Positions 24,268 to 36,184 of a stretch of DNA of 64,000 nucleotides are shown here, in pieces. The notes beneath the pieces are model-generated. The model was not told the DNA's origin. It did no database searches and saw nothing but the letters and a program-made list of their open reading frames with translations. The DNA is from Nymphaea colorata. Taxonomy: Eukaryota > Streptophyta > Magnoliopsida > Nymphaeales > Nymphaeaceae. Position 1 is the stretch's first letter. Each line of letters begins with the position of its first letter. Made by a program: the position numbers and the translations under genes. The DNA is taken from NCBI RefSeq assembly GCF_008831285.2, contig NC_045140.1, positions 21,574,370-21,638,369 of the forward strand. Direction: 5' to 3'.

Positions 24268-27252
24268 TTATTGCAGAAAATCCAGGCTCACATAGGCTTT
24301 ATGCATATCCAACAACTCCGGCCGTTCAACAAAAGGCTTCCACATCTTCTCGGTCTCCTCGTCACAAATGACACGTATGAGGCCCTTGAGGTGCATCACC
24401 GTTACGGGCAGCCTCGCCGAGCATCCCCTCACGTCGATCGTTTCCAAACCTTGCAGCTCCCCCATGGTTTCAGGAAGACTCGAAAGGTTTGAACATCCGG
24501 ATAAATTCAGAAACTTAAGTTTCTTTAGTTCGGAAATAGATTCTGGGAGGCTCCCCATTGAAGTACATGCTCGCAATCTCAGCACCTCTAATTTGCTCAT
24601 CCTACCAATCGCCACTGGCAACTCGATTAGATCATGACAATTGGTGATGCTCAGCTTCTTCAGATTAGGAATGTCGCAAACTGAAGTTGGCAATCTTTCT
24701 AATCCGTTGCAGTAGTCTATTTCTATCTCTGTGATCTCTGGAAGTATGTTTGGAATGTCGAAAACATGGGGGCTTTTCTCCTCGCCGCGGTACTCTATTT
24801 CAATCTCTGTCATCTCTGGAAATATGTTGGGAACCTCGAAAACGGGGGAGCTTTCCTCCTCCCTGACTTCACAGAGCACCATCGACAGCTTCTGCAACCT
24901 AAGGAAAGGCTCTGCAAACGTACAAAGAATAGGTAATGATATCCTCTCCAACCTCACGCTTCTGAGGTTCTTTAGAGAACTTGATGGTGGCAGACCGCTC
25001 AACTCAGCAGCAGTCGAGCTGCCATTGGCGATGATCAAAAGCTTAAGTTTTTCCATCTCCTTCAGAAAGGAAGGCAAAGAACAGGAACTATGGGAGAAGT
25101 TCAAGATCAGTACTTCAGCACACGGGAATATTGGTGGAATGTACGTGTCCAAGTTTCTCCTCCCATCACCTGCACAGAGGTCAGTCGGTTGGCTCATCAC
25201 GAGAACTGACATAAAAGCAAAGGGGATTCCCCTGTCAAAGGAATAGTGTTGGTTAACGTAAAATTCACCCATTTCCAAGGCAACAATTTGAGCTTCTGAT
25301 GTGAGATCGGCATTAGGACATTCATCCGTTTGATTTATGATAAGTCTCGTCTTCTTGGTCTTCTGGCTGGTCCTGTCGGCCAATGTCCTCAGTAGATCAT
25401 GCTGAGTAACAAAGAGATCACCGAAGCCCTCATCTTCGCACGAAGCTTCATTCCTAAAGGGATCAAACACAAGAATTCAACTGACAAAAACAACTGGACT
25501 TGAGAAAGCGCTTAGTTGGATCTCCAAACACTGATCTTCAGTGTCATTCTTTTTCTTCCGGAAATGTCATACCTTCTTCTCGCGAAAAGTTCAATCAGAT
25601 GCCGATCGGCAAGATCTTGTAAAATGCTGCGGGCACCGAGTTCAGTCTCGCCTCTGATTTGAACCCACATATCCATAACCGCGGCTGCTCGGATCCTTTT
25701 GTTATCAGGGAAGCAGATGAAGTCCATAAAGCAGTCACGTTGTTTCTCAGACAAAGAGTCTACGCTGCTCTCCAGGCATCCAAGGATCTGTTCTAACGGA
25801 TCACCGACGGTTTGCCGCCATGTAGCAATCTTCGTCGCCGTCTCCTTCAATTTCCACTCGCCTTGATTCTTCAGCGAGGCCCCTATCACTTTAAGTGCTA
25901 GTGGGAGTCTCATGCACCCTTCCACTATCTGAAAGTTCACACCCCATTGTCGAACAAGTTAAAACGATCTAAAATCTCACGTTCAGATGGCCGCATAGAA
26001 GTTGACTACATAACCTAAGTGCCATATATATAATGCTAGTTAACAGCTGAAAAATTCACCTGTTCCACGAGTCGAGGTTTCGACCTTCTGCGGCCTTGAT
26101 CGGAATACTGAGCATAGTGGAAGAATAAACTTTTAGCTTCTTCCATCCCGAGGTTCGGTACTTGATAACTATGATCAAGCCAGTTGAGTCTACCTCTGGT
26201 TGTGACGAGGGTCTTAAAACCCGGCCGTTTCCTGATAACCAATTTCTCTACCTCTGGATCAGACCAAACATCATCTAAAACCACAAGGACCATGCCCCTT
26301 TCCGATTTCCATTCTTTCAGACGGGAGTTCAGCAGATTCATCGCATCATCGACGTCTTGAAATTCGGGCAACTTGCCAGCATCACTTAGTAAGTCTCGCC
26401 ATAGTCGGGAAACCATCTCCAACAAATTTGGTGTCTTTGAAATTGGTAAGAAACTGATCTTGTAGAACTTGTCTGTGAGATGAAACATGAAGAAAACTAT
26501 CAAGGAATCGAACTCACAAGGAGATCGAATTTTAGTTCATGTTTTATCAAGCATGTAGTTTTCAGTTTTAGAATCAAAATCCAAACTATCAAACAGCAAA
26601 GAAAACTAGAAGTGACAATTTCATTGAAATCAAGTCCCAAGCCCTCACCTTTAACCTGCTCGCAGAACTTTGCGGCCAAAGTCGTCTTCCCGGACCCTCC
26701 TAGACCGCAGATTCCGAGCACGGAAACCTCTTCCCGAAACAGCTTCTGCTTCAACTCCTCCACCAGCTTCACCAATCCAACTGTATTTTCTGGTGGTTTT
26801 GGTACAGCACTATCGGAGAATATTGAAAAACTCGCGGTTCCTATCGTCCTCAGAATCGCCCATCCACCAATCAGCAAATTTCTGCTCACAAAGTTGTTCA
26901 GGTACTTATTCTGGCCTTTCAGTCTCTTCGCGTAAACTCTACCCAAGCAGATGTTCCACATTGGCACGTCGATGCATTTTCCAACCAGCAGCTTACATTC
27001 TTCCAGTTTCTGCAGCAGTTCTGACATCTCCTTTTGTCTCACTTCTGATAACCTTTTGTCGCCGCTGCGATGATGTGCAGTTTTCTTGTATAAATAGCTG
27101 ACATATTCAACCCGAGGCTCTAAAGTAATTAAAAGACTCTTGAGTTCTTCGAACTCGGCCTTGAAGAGTTCATGCGTCTTCCTCACTTCCTTAATGACTT
27201 CTATTAACCCCTTGATGATAGAAAGAGCTGATATCCAAATTGGTTCCACCAT
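24268..27252 (-). CDS. NLR gene B: RPW8-NB-ARC-LRR (RNL) immune receptor, 819 aa
   Basis: Five exons: 26649-27252, 26060-26472, 25573-25928, 25269-25453, 24268-25169. All introns are GT-AG with phases 1, 0, 2, 1 as in gene A, and the total is 819 codons plus stop. N-terminal RPW8 domain starting MVEPI (about 1-140). NB-ARC with GGSGKTT (Lys189), kinase-2 VVLDDVW (Asp268/269), KTLVTTR, RLPLAL (346-351), CFMDFICFP and QHD (475-477). LRRs run from about 560 to the end. All nucleotide-binding motifs look functional. Intron 4 (25170-25268) is 99 bp and has no stop in frame, so retention would add 33 residues. The LRR has an extra duplicated unit (PNIFPEMTEIEIEY / PNILPEITEIEIDY) shared only with gene C. 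It is a near twin of gene C. The role is presumed to be helper-NLR signalling. Confidence 0.9.
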
Positions 27253-27853
27253 TTTTTCTTGTTTCTCTTTTCTTTCTATTGCAGCAATTGATATTATTCC
27301 TCAAAACTTTGCTGTTGTCGATAAACTCGGTCGCCACTTCATCTTCTCTACGCTAGCGGGAAACGGTCTGAGAGTCTACTTCACACTTGACGGCCTTATC
27401 GTCTGATTAAATGACACCAACGGTCTCGCAGGAGGGCATTCCTAAAAACCATTGACAAAAACAATTAAATGACACTAGAAAAAGTGTAAGTACTCGCCTC
27501 ACATGGTCTTCTTAATGTGGCGTCATCCCTCGAGGAAGAATGAAAATAAGCAGTCCCCTGGTTTCACTTATAAATCGGCAAAGTCAGCAGCGTGCTTAGG
27601 ATTCCGGCGGCGGAGTGCAGGAACTAACAGGGAAGATCAAGGGGCGTCCAACACCTCTCCTTCCATCCCCCCTTCGCTTATCGCGTAAACATTTATTTCT
27701 CGGTGGGTTGAAGACTGATTTTTAATATTCAGTGACACAGCACGTTTTCTAAAGATTCCTTTTTTTTTTTTTGTCATCCTCATAAAAGATTATATATTTA
27801 TTAATAGGCCACGGGGTGTCGGTCGGCAACACGGGGGTTGCCTTTGAAAAAAA

Positions 27854-28183
27854 ATGATTGACAGGTCATGGGTGTTACTTCCTAGCATGCAACTTCTACA
27901 CGCGCACATCGAACCTCTCTCTTGCTCAGTTCAGCGGGCGATGGAGTCCTGCATGGGAGTTTCCGTCTCGTTTTCTGCTGGTTCCTTCTCTGTCTGCCTC
28001 ATCCGTGAAGAAATTACCCCGTTCGCCTTTCAGAATTGGTGGTTTTGTTTAATGTTTGTTATTATATTCATTGAAGACAGAATTGGAGGTTGGCACTTGC
28101 TAGCTAATTTGCTTCTTTGGAAAGCTCAAGCACCCTGCTCAGCACGCCTTATTTCCTCGATTCCTCCCATAATCTTTGAGTAA
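27854..28183 (+). CDS. Hypothetical 109-aa frame, second copy
   Basis: Counterpart of 19755-20069, containing MGVSVSFSAGSFSVCLIREE and then a diverging tail that ends in a similar PPIIFE. No domain is recognised. The same caution applies: it may be leader or promoter DNA rather than a gene. Confidence 0.22.
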   Translation: MIDRSWVLLPSMQLLHAHIEPLSCSVQRAMESCMGVSVSFSAGSFSVCLIREEITPFAFQNWWFCLMFVIIFIEDRIGGWHLLANLLLWKAQAPCSARLISSIPPIIFE

Positions 28184-29094
28184 GGTGTTCGAAACGATCA
28201 AGCCCTAAGATTGAAAATCCTGTATTTTACTTGTCCATGGGATCCAGTTCCTGGTCGAAAACTTGCATTCCTGACCCCCCCGCAAGATGTTTGACAGAAT
28301 GCGCGACAGAAGTTAATGCTAAAACCAATACATATATATATAGGCATGCATATAATATGGACGAGTAATCTATGGTATGAACTCCTTAATGTTCGATTAA
28401 ATGACCAAATCGCCTAAGATGACGTCTTAGTTTATGGCTGTGATCCACGTAGTTTATTAAGTAGCAAATACCAAGTCTAAAATCAGACCATCCTAATGCG
28501 TAGTTAAGGAAATCTTTAGGCAACATCATATCTGAAAATAGATTTTTTCTTGAAACTAAAGACATGGTCAAAGACGTCACTTTCGATGAATTGTGTAGCT
28601 TGAACTTGTACCGTCAGAGGTGGGGGGTTGTTTTCAACTCTCGAAAACAAGGGAGTAAACAATCAGATTTCTGCTTTTCTTTGTTCATGTTCGAATCCCA
28701 ATTTTCATCTAAATATGTAAATGTACAAAAAGACAGAAAAAATTCGGTTGACATCTCTAATGCTTACTTGAAATCCAAAGGCCATGTTGAGGGAGAGCTG
28801 GTTACGTCTTGCCCCACTTGTGCTTTGACCCACTTTTGAAAGTACTTGGCATGCAGAGAAGTCTGTAGACAATGCATTTATATACAAACCTGTGCATATG
28901 ACTAAGTCCATGTTAGGAGGTCCAGGAAATCCTCCATTTCATTTAAGACAAGGCCAAGATGTTAAGTAGGTGGGAATAAAGAAGTGAGCCCCCACAAAAA
29001 TGAACAAACCCATGTGATTATTCAGGAGGAGTAGGGACGGGTAAGAAAAGAAAGGAACTCCTATCATCCTCAATTGAATGCGCCTATTAAAAAG

Positions 29095-29385
29095 GTGTGT
29101 TGATCAATTTAAGATCAAGGCTCACCATTGGGTCGGGCCCAACCCTGGGCCCAGAAAAAAAAGGTGTCGGGCCAGCCCAAAATATTATCGAGCCAGCCCA
29201 ATTGGGCTCAATAACAGTTTTTTAATATATATTTTATTATTTTTTATATATAATTATAATATTTTATTATGATTTATAATAGTTATATATTATTTATTTA
29301 AAATATATATTTTATAATTTAATCAGATTGAGCATAGGCGTGTTGTGGCCCGAGCCCAGGTTTTGAGTGTCGAGCCAGCCCGATG
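29095..29385. repeat. GC-arm / AT-core dispersed repeat, copy 4
   Basis: Arms with GGGCCCAACCC and GGCCCGAGCCC words flank an A/T core at about 29220-29320. It was carried in the segmental duplication together with copy 3. Confidence 0.5.
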
Positions 29386-30695
29386 CCGAGGCCAAAGCTT
29401 ATTTAATATGAGAGGCAAGACCATGCTTAATGAAACCGTAGGCACCATGGACACAAATCCTTTAGCCTATCTTTCTCGGAAGCCAACCTCACACCACATG
29501 CATCTGTTAGCGAGGAAGAAGGCGGAATATAAAATGCCTGAAAAGGAAGGTGAATCACCACCCTCAGAAGAGGTTGTCGCCGAAAAATGTAGGCGAAAAC
29601 CACCATAGAGGTTGCAAGGGAACCCATCTCCCAATCTAAGGCCCCTAAAACTCAATACGAGAGCATCAAAATGCTGGGCATTTAATTCCGAGTACCATTT
29701 TTTATGGAAGTTTTGTTCTACCTTCCATATACTCTATTTTGTTTGGTATCCTAGAAAGTAAACTAAAATACTACATCAACTGATTACCAACAAGAGCTAT
29801 CTTCTTTCATGCCTAATTAAGCACATTCGGTAGAGCCAACCACATGGATCAGAATTGGGATCAATAATCAGATGAGTCCAACATATTGACATTTGCATAT
29901 TCAAATCCAATATGCACAGCAACTTAAAACCCTTTTTGTCTCTTTTTGAGATCCAGTACACAAATCCAATACAGATTTTGATTTTACAAAAACCACTCTG
30001 TTCATCGGTGGCCTGTTCCCAGATTTAGTTGATAATCGTATACTCAAATTCCAATTAAAATTGAATGTCTGAACATTCAAATTAAGCACATATAGTTCAT
30101 TGATTTTCTCCACCTCGGTTGCTTCATTTCGCTGCCATTCAACTTGACACTAGGATGATATTTTTGCTTCAGGAACTACAATTCTTGTTGTACCATCAGA
30201 AGTTGAAGCCTTCATGATGTCCACACAGAAGAGAAAGGGACACAAAAGGGGATGGGAGGGAGACGCGGAAGAAAGGGAGAGACATGAAAGACAGAGAAGA
30301 GAGGTGGAAGGGAGATGGAGAAGGAAAAGGAGACGGGGAATCGGGCATGCATTAACAGGTTTTTTTTTAACGTTAAAAAAGATTGTCCCAATATTAAAGT
30401 TCCAAAACAGATAGAACTTTAATTGTATTAAAGTTTCACACCTGCTCCTAAACTCTCCAAAACCAAAGTTCCCCGTTTGTTTGGTGATAAAACTTTTCAA
30501 AAAAATTGAACTAATCTTTCATAACTACAACAGTATACTTCCACCTATCATACGAAACCTAAAAGCCTTGCAACATGCAGTTTCTCCCTTCAAATAACGG
30601 CAAATCTCAGCAAAACTACTAAGCAGTACCAACCATAAAGATGATTTCTGATGGTAGCACAACTCGTAAGAGGTGTGCTTTCTTCACATGGCTTT

Positions 30696-31268
30696 TGTAA
30701 AGAGTCATCACCTACCCTCTTGGAAGAGTCGAGAAGATTCAAGTTGTGAGCTTCTTTTTTAAAGGTGGTGCATGCAATGATTAAAAAAATAAAATAAAAT
30801 TAGAATTTGGTGGATTCTTCCACCACCGACTAATCCTCCCTACAAATAGGAGTGGCTAGCCATTTTGTAAAGCATCAACAAATCAAGAAAATGTTGAGTG
30901 TGTGCTCGCTTTGTGAGCTCGTGTGTGAGCATTGAGTTAGAGTTGATGCATTGGGTGCAAAGGGCGTGTAAATGTTTGGGTTTGAAAGTTCACTATGTGA
31001 GCTTCGGTGAGTTTCCTTGAGTCTTCCTTTGTAATGTTTGTTTTGATGAATAAACTAAACTAGTTTACATTTTGAGATTATCAATTGTTGGGCTTTAACT
31101 CATTTGGTGAGCTATTTTCATTTGGTTATTAAGTTCTTATTAAGTATACTTCTTCAAGTTGATTATTAGGAATTATTTAGAGACGTCGAGACTCTGCCAA
31201 TTTTTTTCCACATAAACTTGTTCAGGTTTGGATCTAAGTTATATCTAGAGCTTACATTTTCTCTTACA
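30696..31268 (+). repeat. 5' LTR of the copia element
   Basis: Starts TGTAAAGAGTCATC and ends TCTTACA. It contains CTACAAATAGG where the 3' LTR has CTATAAATAGG, a likely TATA box for the element's transcript. Confidence 0.85.
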
Positions 31269-31269
31269 A

Positions 31270-31283
31270 TTGGTATCAGGGTT
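31270..31283 (+). other. Primer-binding site of the copia element
   Basis: TTGGTATCAGGGTT lies two bases after the 5' LTR. This is close to the plant TGGTATCAGAGC word complementary to initiator tRNA-Met. Confidence 0.75.
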
Positions 31284-34200
31284 TGATAGTGAGTTTAATT
31301 GGGTTAATTATATTTAAAAATTATGGTGGCATTAGCGGTTGCATTAAATAATATTGAAAAGCTTAACAATAGCAATTATAGCTATTGAAAATCTTGCATG
31401 GAGTTGTACTTTTTAGAATATGAATTATTGGCTATAGTATTGGGATCAAACACAAATATTCATGTTGACGAGGAAGCTAAAAAGAAATAGATGTTCAAAG
31501 CAAGGAAAGCTCTATTTGCAATTAAGGTATCAATTAGGAAGGATTTATTAGAGCATATACGCGATGCTAAGACTCCTAAAGAAGCATGAGATATTTTTGC
31601 AATGTTATTCTGTCGAGTTAACGATGTCTGCCTACAGTTGTTAGAAAATGAGTTAGCTACATTAACTCAAGGAAACATGTTGATAGAAGAATATTTTATG
31701 AAGGTTAAAAATATTTGTAGAGAGATTTCTCAAATTGACCCTGAGTCTAAAATTAGTGAGGCCCATATGCGGAGAATTCTTGTTCGTGGACTTTGTCCAG
31801 AATTTCGAAGTTTTATAATTGGTGTTCATGACTAGCTAGTTCAATCAACTTTTTGGTCTTACGTTTGACAATCTTTTGATTAGTGAAGCAAATGGTTGGG
31901 CTTTTACTCAAAGTAAATAATGATGAAGCTTTGTTTAGCAAAGGTTAGAGATCACGATGGCCATCTAGGTCTCTAAATAAAAACATTGATGAAAAGAAAG
32001 AGAGAAACTACACATAAATAGAGACCAAAGAATAAGTGTTTAGATGTGACAAATTAGGTCATTTTGCTTGTGACTACAAAGTCAGAATAGATGAAGGAAA
32101 TGGAATCACGACAAGTAAGCAATATGGTGGGGGCAAATGAGATTGTAGAGAAAAGTTTGTTTCTATACTCAATGAAGATGGATATTAAAAGAGAAAGATG
32201 TAATTCTGCCTATAAAAAACATGCAAAATTAAAAAAAAAAAAAAGTCAGTTATCAAACTAATTGGATCATTAATTCTAAATGTTCAAATCATATGACTAG
32301 TGATTTGTAAATATGAAAAATATAACTGAAATCGAGTTGTTGTTACTGTTATAGGCACAAAACTCTTAGTGACACATATTGGTTAAGCAGATGTTATAGC
32401 TAACCTTGATAAAGACCAGATTTTAAGAAACATTAATCACGTTCCAATAATGACTAAGAACTTGTTGTATGTGCCACAACTTATAGCTTTAAGTCACTGC
32501 GCATTGTTCGGCTCAAATGATATGAAAGTTTATAGAAATGTAGACATTCAAAGAACTCTCATATTTGAGGAAAGAAAAGTTGAGTCAATATATATCCTGT
32601 CAGCAGAAACAATATATATTGACTAAATAAAGAAGCATAACACTTCAGATTTTTGGCATGAGAGACTCGCTCACGTTAGATATAACAAACTCCAGGAGAT
32701 GTCTAATAAAATGCAACTGATTGGGCTGCCAAAGCTTGAGGTATGAAAAGACAAAGTATGCCTAGGCTGTCAATACGGAAAGGGGCACAAGTGTCATTCA
32801 AAGGATCGAAGTATAGAGCTAAAGCACCATTCAAGCTTGTGCATTCAGATATATTTAGAAAATTATCAAATCCATCAATAGGAAGCAAGTGGTATTTTAT
32901 CATATTTATTGATGATTTTTTGAGATATACTTAGGTCTATTTCTTGAAAGAAAAGTTTGAAGCACTTGAAAAGTTTCAGAAGTTTCATTAGATGAAGAGA
33001 AAAGAAATTTGGTATAGAATGCGATGTCTACGCATTGATAATGGTGGTGAATATACATCTGACATGTTTATGGCATACATAAGGCAACGTGGTATTCGAA
33101 GGCAATTTACATATGCCTATATACCACAGATAAATAGAGTGACAGAACGGAAGAATCATCACATAATAGAAATGTGTCAAAGCATGCTTGCAAAGAACAT
33201 GTCACCAATATTTTCAGCCGATTGTGTCAGCACCATTGTACACATAATTAATCGATTACCATTACCAAAATTTAGTTTAATTCTCCATTTAAAATGCTCC
33301 ATAAAAAGAAGTTGTCTGTGAGTTATTTTAGGGCATTTGGTTGTGTATGTTATGTAGTAGCACAAAACTAAGTTCGACAAGAAGGCACAGAGGTGTGTCT
33401 TTTGTTGGATATGATCCATATCGAAAGGAATGGAGATGTGCTAATCCTAGCACATGATTAGTTCATGTTTTTCTCGATGTCATCTTCGACAAAGCATCAA
33501 CATAATGGTCAAAAGACAAGAAGGTGTTTTCAGACTCTCTTGTGTTTTTGAGAGAGATGTTCAAACAAAATACAATTTGAGATGAAACAATGAGAGTCTA
33601 AGCTAGAAGACATAGAAGCAAGACAATCAGATAAACAAGTTCAAAAGTCTGAACATAGCCCAGGATGAAAAAAAACGAGCAGATCCATAGAGAACAGAAG
33701 TTAGTCTTGTTTAACAGCAAAGTATAGAAGAAGAAGATCATCACAAGAACAAGAAGGAACACTTATAACATTAAGAGGATCAACAAAAGTATTGAAAGCA
33801 AATCTCAAGTACGCAAATGCAGATTATGTCATCATGAAGGAGATCAAGTTAGCTTTTTTTGAAGAAGCAAAAGATGTTGAAAAATGGTAAGCTGCAATAA
33901 AAGATGAAATGAAGATATTAGAGCATAACGAGACCTGAGAACTCGTACTAAAGCCTACAGGAGTAAAGTCATTACTTCTAAGTAAATTTACAAAATAAAA
34001 AGAAAGGCAGATGGCACAGTTGATAGATATAAGGCTTAACTTGTCGCGAGAAGATTTAAACAACAGTATAGCATTGACTTTGAAAAAACTTTTAGTCATA
34101 TTGTAAATATTACATCTATACGTATTTTGATAGTCATTGCTGCAAACAAATCTTGAAAGTCATGGCAAATAAATGTGAAAAATGTTTTCTTATATGGAAA

Positions 34201-35370
34201 TCTCGACCATGAAATCTATATGGAGCAGCCTGAAAGATTCAAATCTCCAAACAAGCCAGACTACATCTGCTTGCTAAGGAAAACACTCTATGAATTGAAG
34301 CAAGCACCCAAAGCTTGGTATGAAAAAATAGCTGAATTTTTTAATCTTTAGCGGATTTCAAGTCACCTCAATAGATTTCAGCCTCTTCGTCAAGACAAGA
34401 GATATGAAGATTACTATTTTGTTAATTTATGTTGATGATTTAATTATTACTAGAGATAACAAGGAAGAAATTAATCTCATTCATGAACATCTCATGGTGA
34501 AATTCAAAATGAAAGAGCTGGGGGAGTTACTACACTTCCTTGAATTAGAAATTGATTATGAATTTAAAGGATTATTTTTAAGTCAAAAGAAGTATGCTCG
34601 ACTTACTACGTACATATGGCATACTTGGTTGCAAACTTATCTCAACACCAATTAAAGTAAATGCAAAACTCAGAATTGATGAATGAGACATGCTAGAAGA
34701 TGTCATTATGTATCATCAACTAGTTGGAAGCATAATTTACTTAACATTGTCAAGACCAAATATTACCTATGCAGTTGGTGTTGTGAGCAGACTCGTGCAA
34801 ATTCAAATAAGCCATATTTAGAAACAGTAAAAAAATATTAAGGTGTGTGAAAGGAACATGACTTTGGTATACTTTATAAAAGAGGACCAACTTGTCAAGT
34901 TATTGGTCATTTGTGATGCGAATTATGCTAAAAACTTATCAACTCGTAGATCGACCGCTCGATATACATTCAGTCTTGAAAGTAATATAATTTCATGGTA
35001 TAGTAAGAGACAGTCGATAATTTCATTGTTTACAACAAAAGTAGAATATAGAGCAGCTTCTCAAGCAGCACAACAATGTATGTGGTTGATACGACTGCTG
35101 AAAGATATTAAACAAGATGTGAATTGTACAGGGAGACTCTTGCGATAATCAAAGTGTAGTTAGACTTGCAGAGAATCATGTCTTCCATGCTCGAACGAAA
35201 CATATAAAGGTGGAACATAATTTTAATGGAGAGAAGATACTCAAAGAAGAGATTCAATTGCAGGCAATCGCTTCAGATGATCAAGTCGCTGACATCTTTA
35301 ATAAAGGTTCCCAGTACAAACATTCGCCAAACTTAAAAAAATGTTAGGAGTCATGAGTAGAGAGTCAGTA

Positions 35371-35383
35371 ATGAGGGGGAGAT
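35371..35383 (+). other. Polypurine tract of the copia element
   Basis: ATGAGGGGGAGAT lies immediately before the 3' LTR, the usual plus-strand priming tract of copia elements. Confidence 0.8.
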
Positions 35384-35976
35384 TGTAAAGAGTCATCACT
35401 AACTCTCTCAGAAAGTCGAAAAAACTCAAGCTGTTGTGGGCTTCTTTTTTAAAGGTGGTGCATGTAATGTTTAAAAGGAAAAACAAAAAATATATATATT
35501 AGAATTCGATGGATTCTTCCACCAGCAACTAATCCTCCCTATAAATAGGGTTGTTGGGCACTGTAAGTGTATCTTTGAGCTAGAGTTGAGCAAGAGATAG
35601 AGTTGAGCAATGAGTGTGTGCTCACTTTGTGTACTGGTGTGTAAGTATTTAGTGATTAAGTGCAAAGGCATTGGGTGCAAAGAGCGTGGAAGTGCTTTGG
35701 TGTGAAAGTTCACTACATGAAGCTTAGGTGAGTTCCCTTGAGTCTTATTTTATAATGTTCATTTTGATGAATAAAATAGTTTACATTTTGAGATTATCAA
35801 CTGTTGGGCTTAGCTCATTTTGTGGGTTATTTTCATTTGGTTATTAAGTTCTTATTAAGTATACTTTGTCAAGTTTATTATTGAAAATTATTTTACGCAT
35901 CGAGACTGTTGGTTTTTCTCCACATAAATTTGGGTCTGGATCTAAGTTATATCTAGGGCCCACATTTGTTTCGTAG
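35384..35976 (+). repeat. 3' LTR of the copia element
   Basis: Starts TGTAAAGAGTCATC like the 5' LTR and runs to a degraded end. The expected terminal CA is not intact, so the right boundary was set by alignment with the 5' LTR. It is clearly diverged, with many substitutions and small indels. Confidence 0.8.
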
Positions 35977-36184
35977 AAGACCTCCTATGACAACTCTTTC
36001 TTAATCACTGGAGTGGAACCAGAAAGCTTTTCATCAGCTATCAGAAGATCTGAACTGGTTGGGGTTGGTTGGGGTTAGCATCTATTCTAAGCCGATGTGA
36101 AAGACGAATCAAAGCAGCGTCGACTTCTATTCGGTTGCTTGAAATCTGCATGCGTATCTTGATCACGGCCACTGTTTAAGTGCT

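Larger units (their letters stand above)
27490..30690. repeat. Segmental duplication flank, copy 2 (downstream of gene C)
   Basis: Same order and orientation as 19380-23280, up to the left end of the copia element, where the match breaks after TTCTTCACATGG. It has its own copy of the plus-strand frame (27854-28183) and of the GC-arm/AT-core repeat (29095-29385). The gap 27253-27490 is the 5' flank of gene B, which resembles the flanks of genes C (39462 onward) and fragment G (54919 onward). Confidence 0.8.
30696..35976 (+). mobile_element. Degenerate Ty1/copia LTR retrotransposon
   Basis: LTRs at 30696-31268 and about 35384-35976 flank recognisable copia domains in the order gag, integrase, reverse transcriptase, RNase H, which is the Pseudoviridae order. 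Seen are: a gag region (31323-31835); a CCHC-like knuckle (about 32040-32075); the pre-integrase word FWHERLAHVRYNKL (about 32650); the integrase core around FIDDF and RIDNGGEYTSDMF (32830-33200); RT words WYEKIAEF, LLIYVDDLII and LGELLHFLELEI (33880-34620); and the RNase H word SWYSKRQSIISLFTTKVEYR (about 34870-35110). Each region is broken by several stops and frame breaks, so it cannot encode a working polyprotein. The LTRs differ visibly from each other. No target-site duplication was found: left flank GCTTT, right flank AAGAC. Confidence 0.92.

Noticed and set aside
24731-25246. 171-codon plus-strand frame, with similar frames at 36294-36641, 44330-44608, 57212-57634 and 63178-63627
   Set aside because: Antisense shadows of the LRR exons. 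They recur because the LRR repeats leave the opposite strand open, and they match no family.
30696-35976. Copia element as a potentially active retrotransposon
   Set aside because: Stops and frame breaks in gag, integrase and reverse transcriptase, diverged LTRs and no target duplication show it is inactive.
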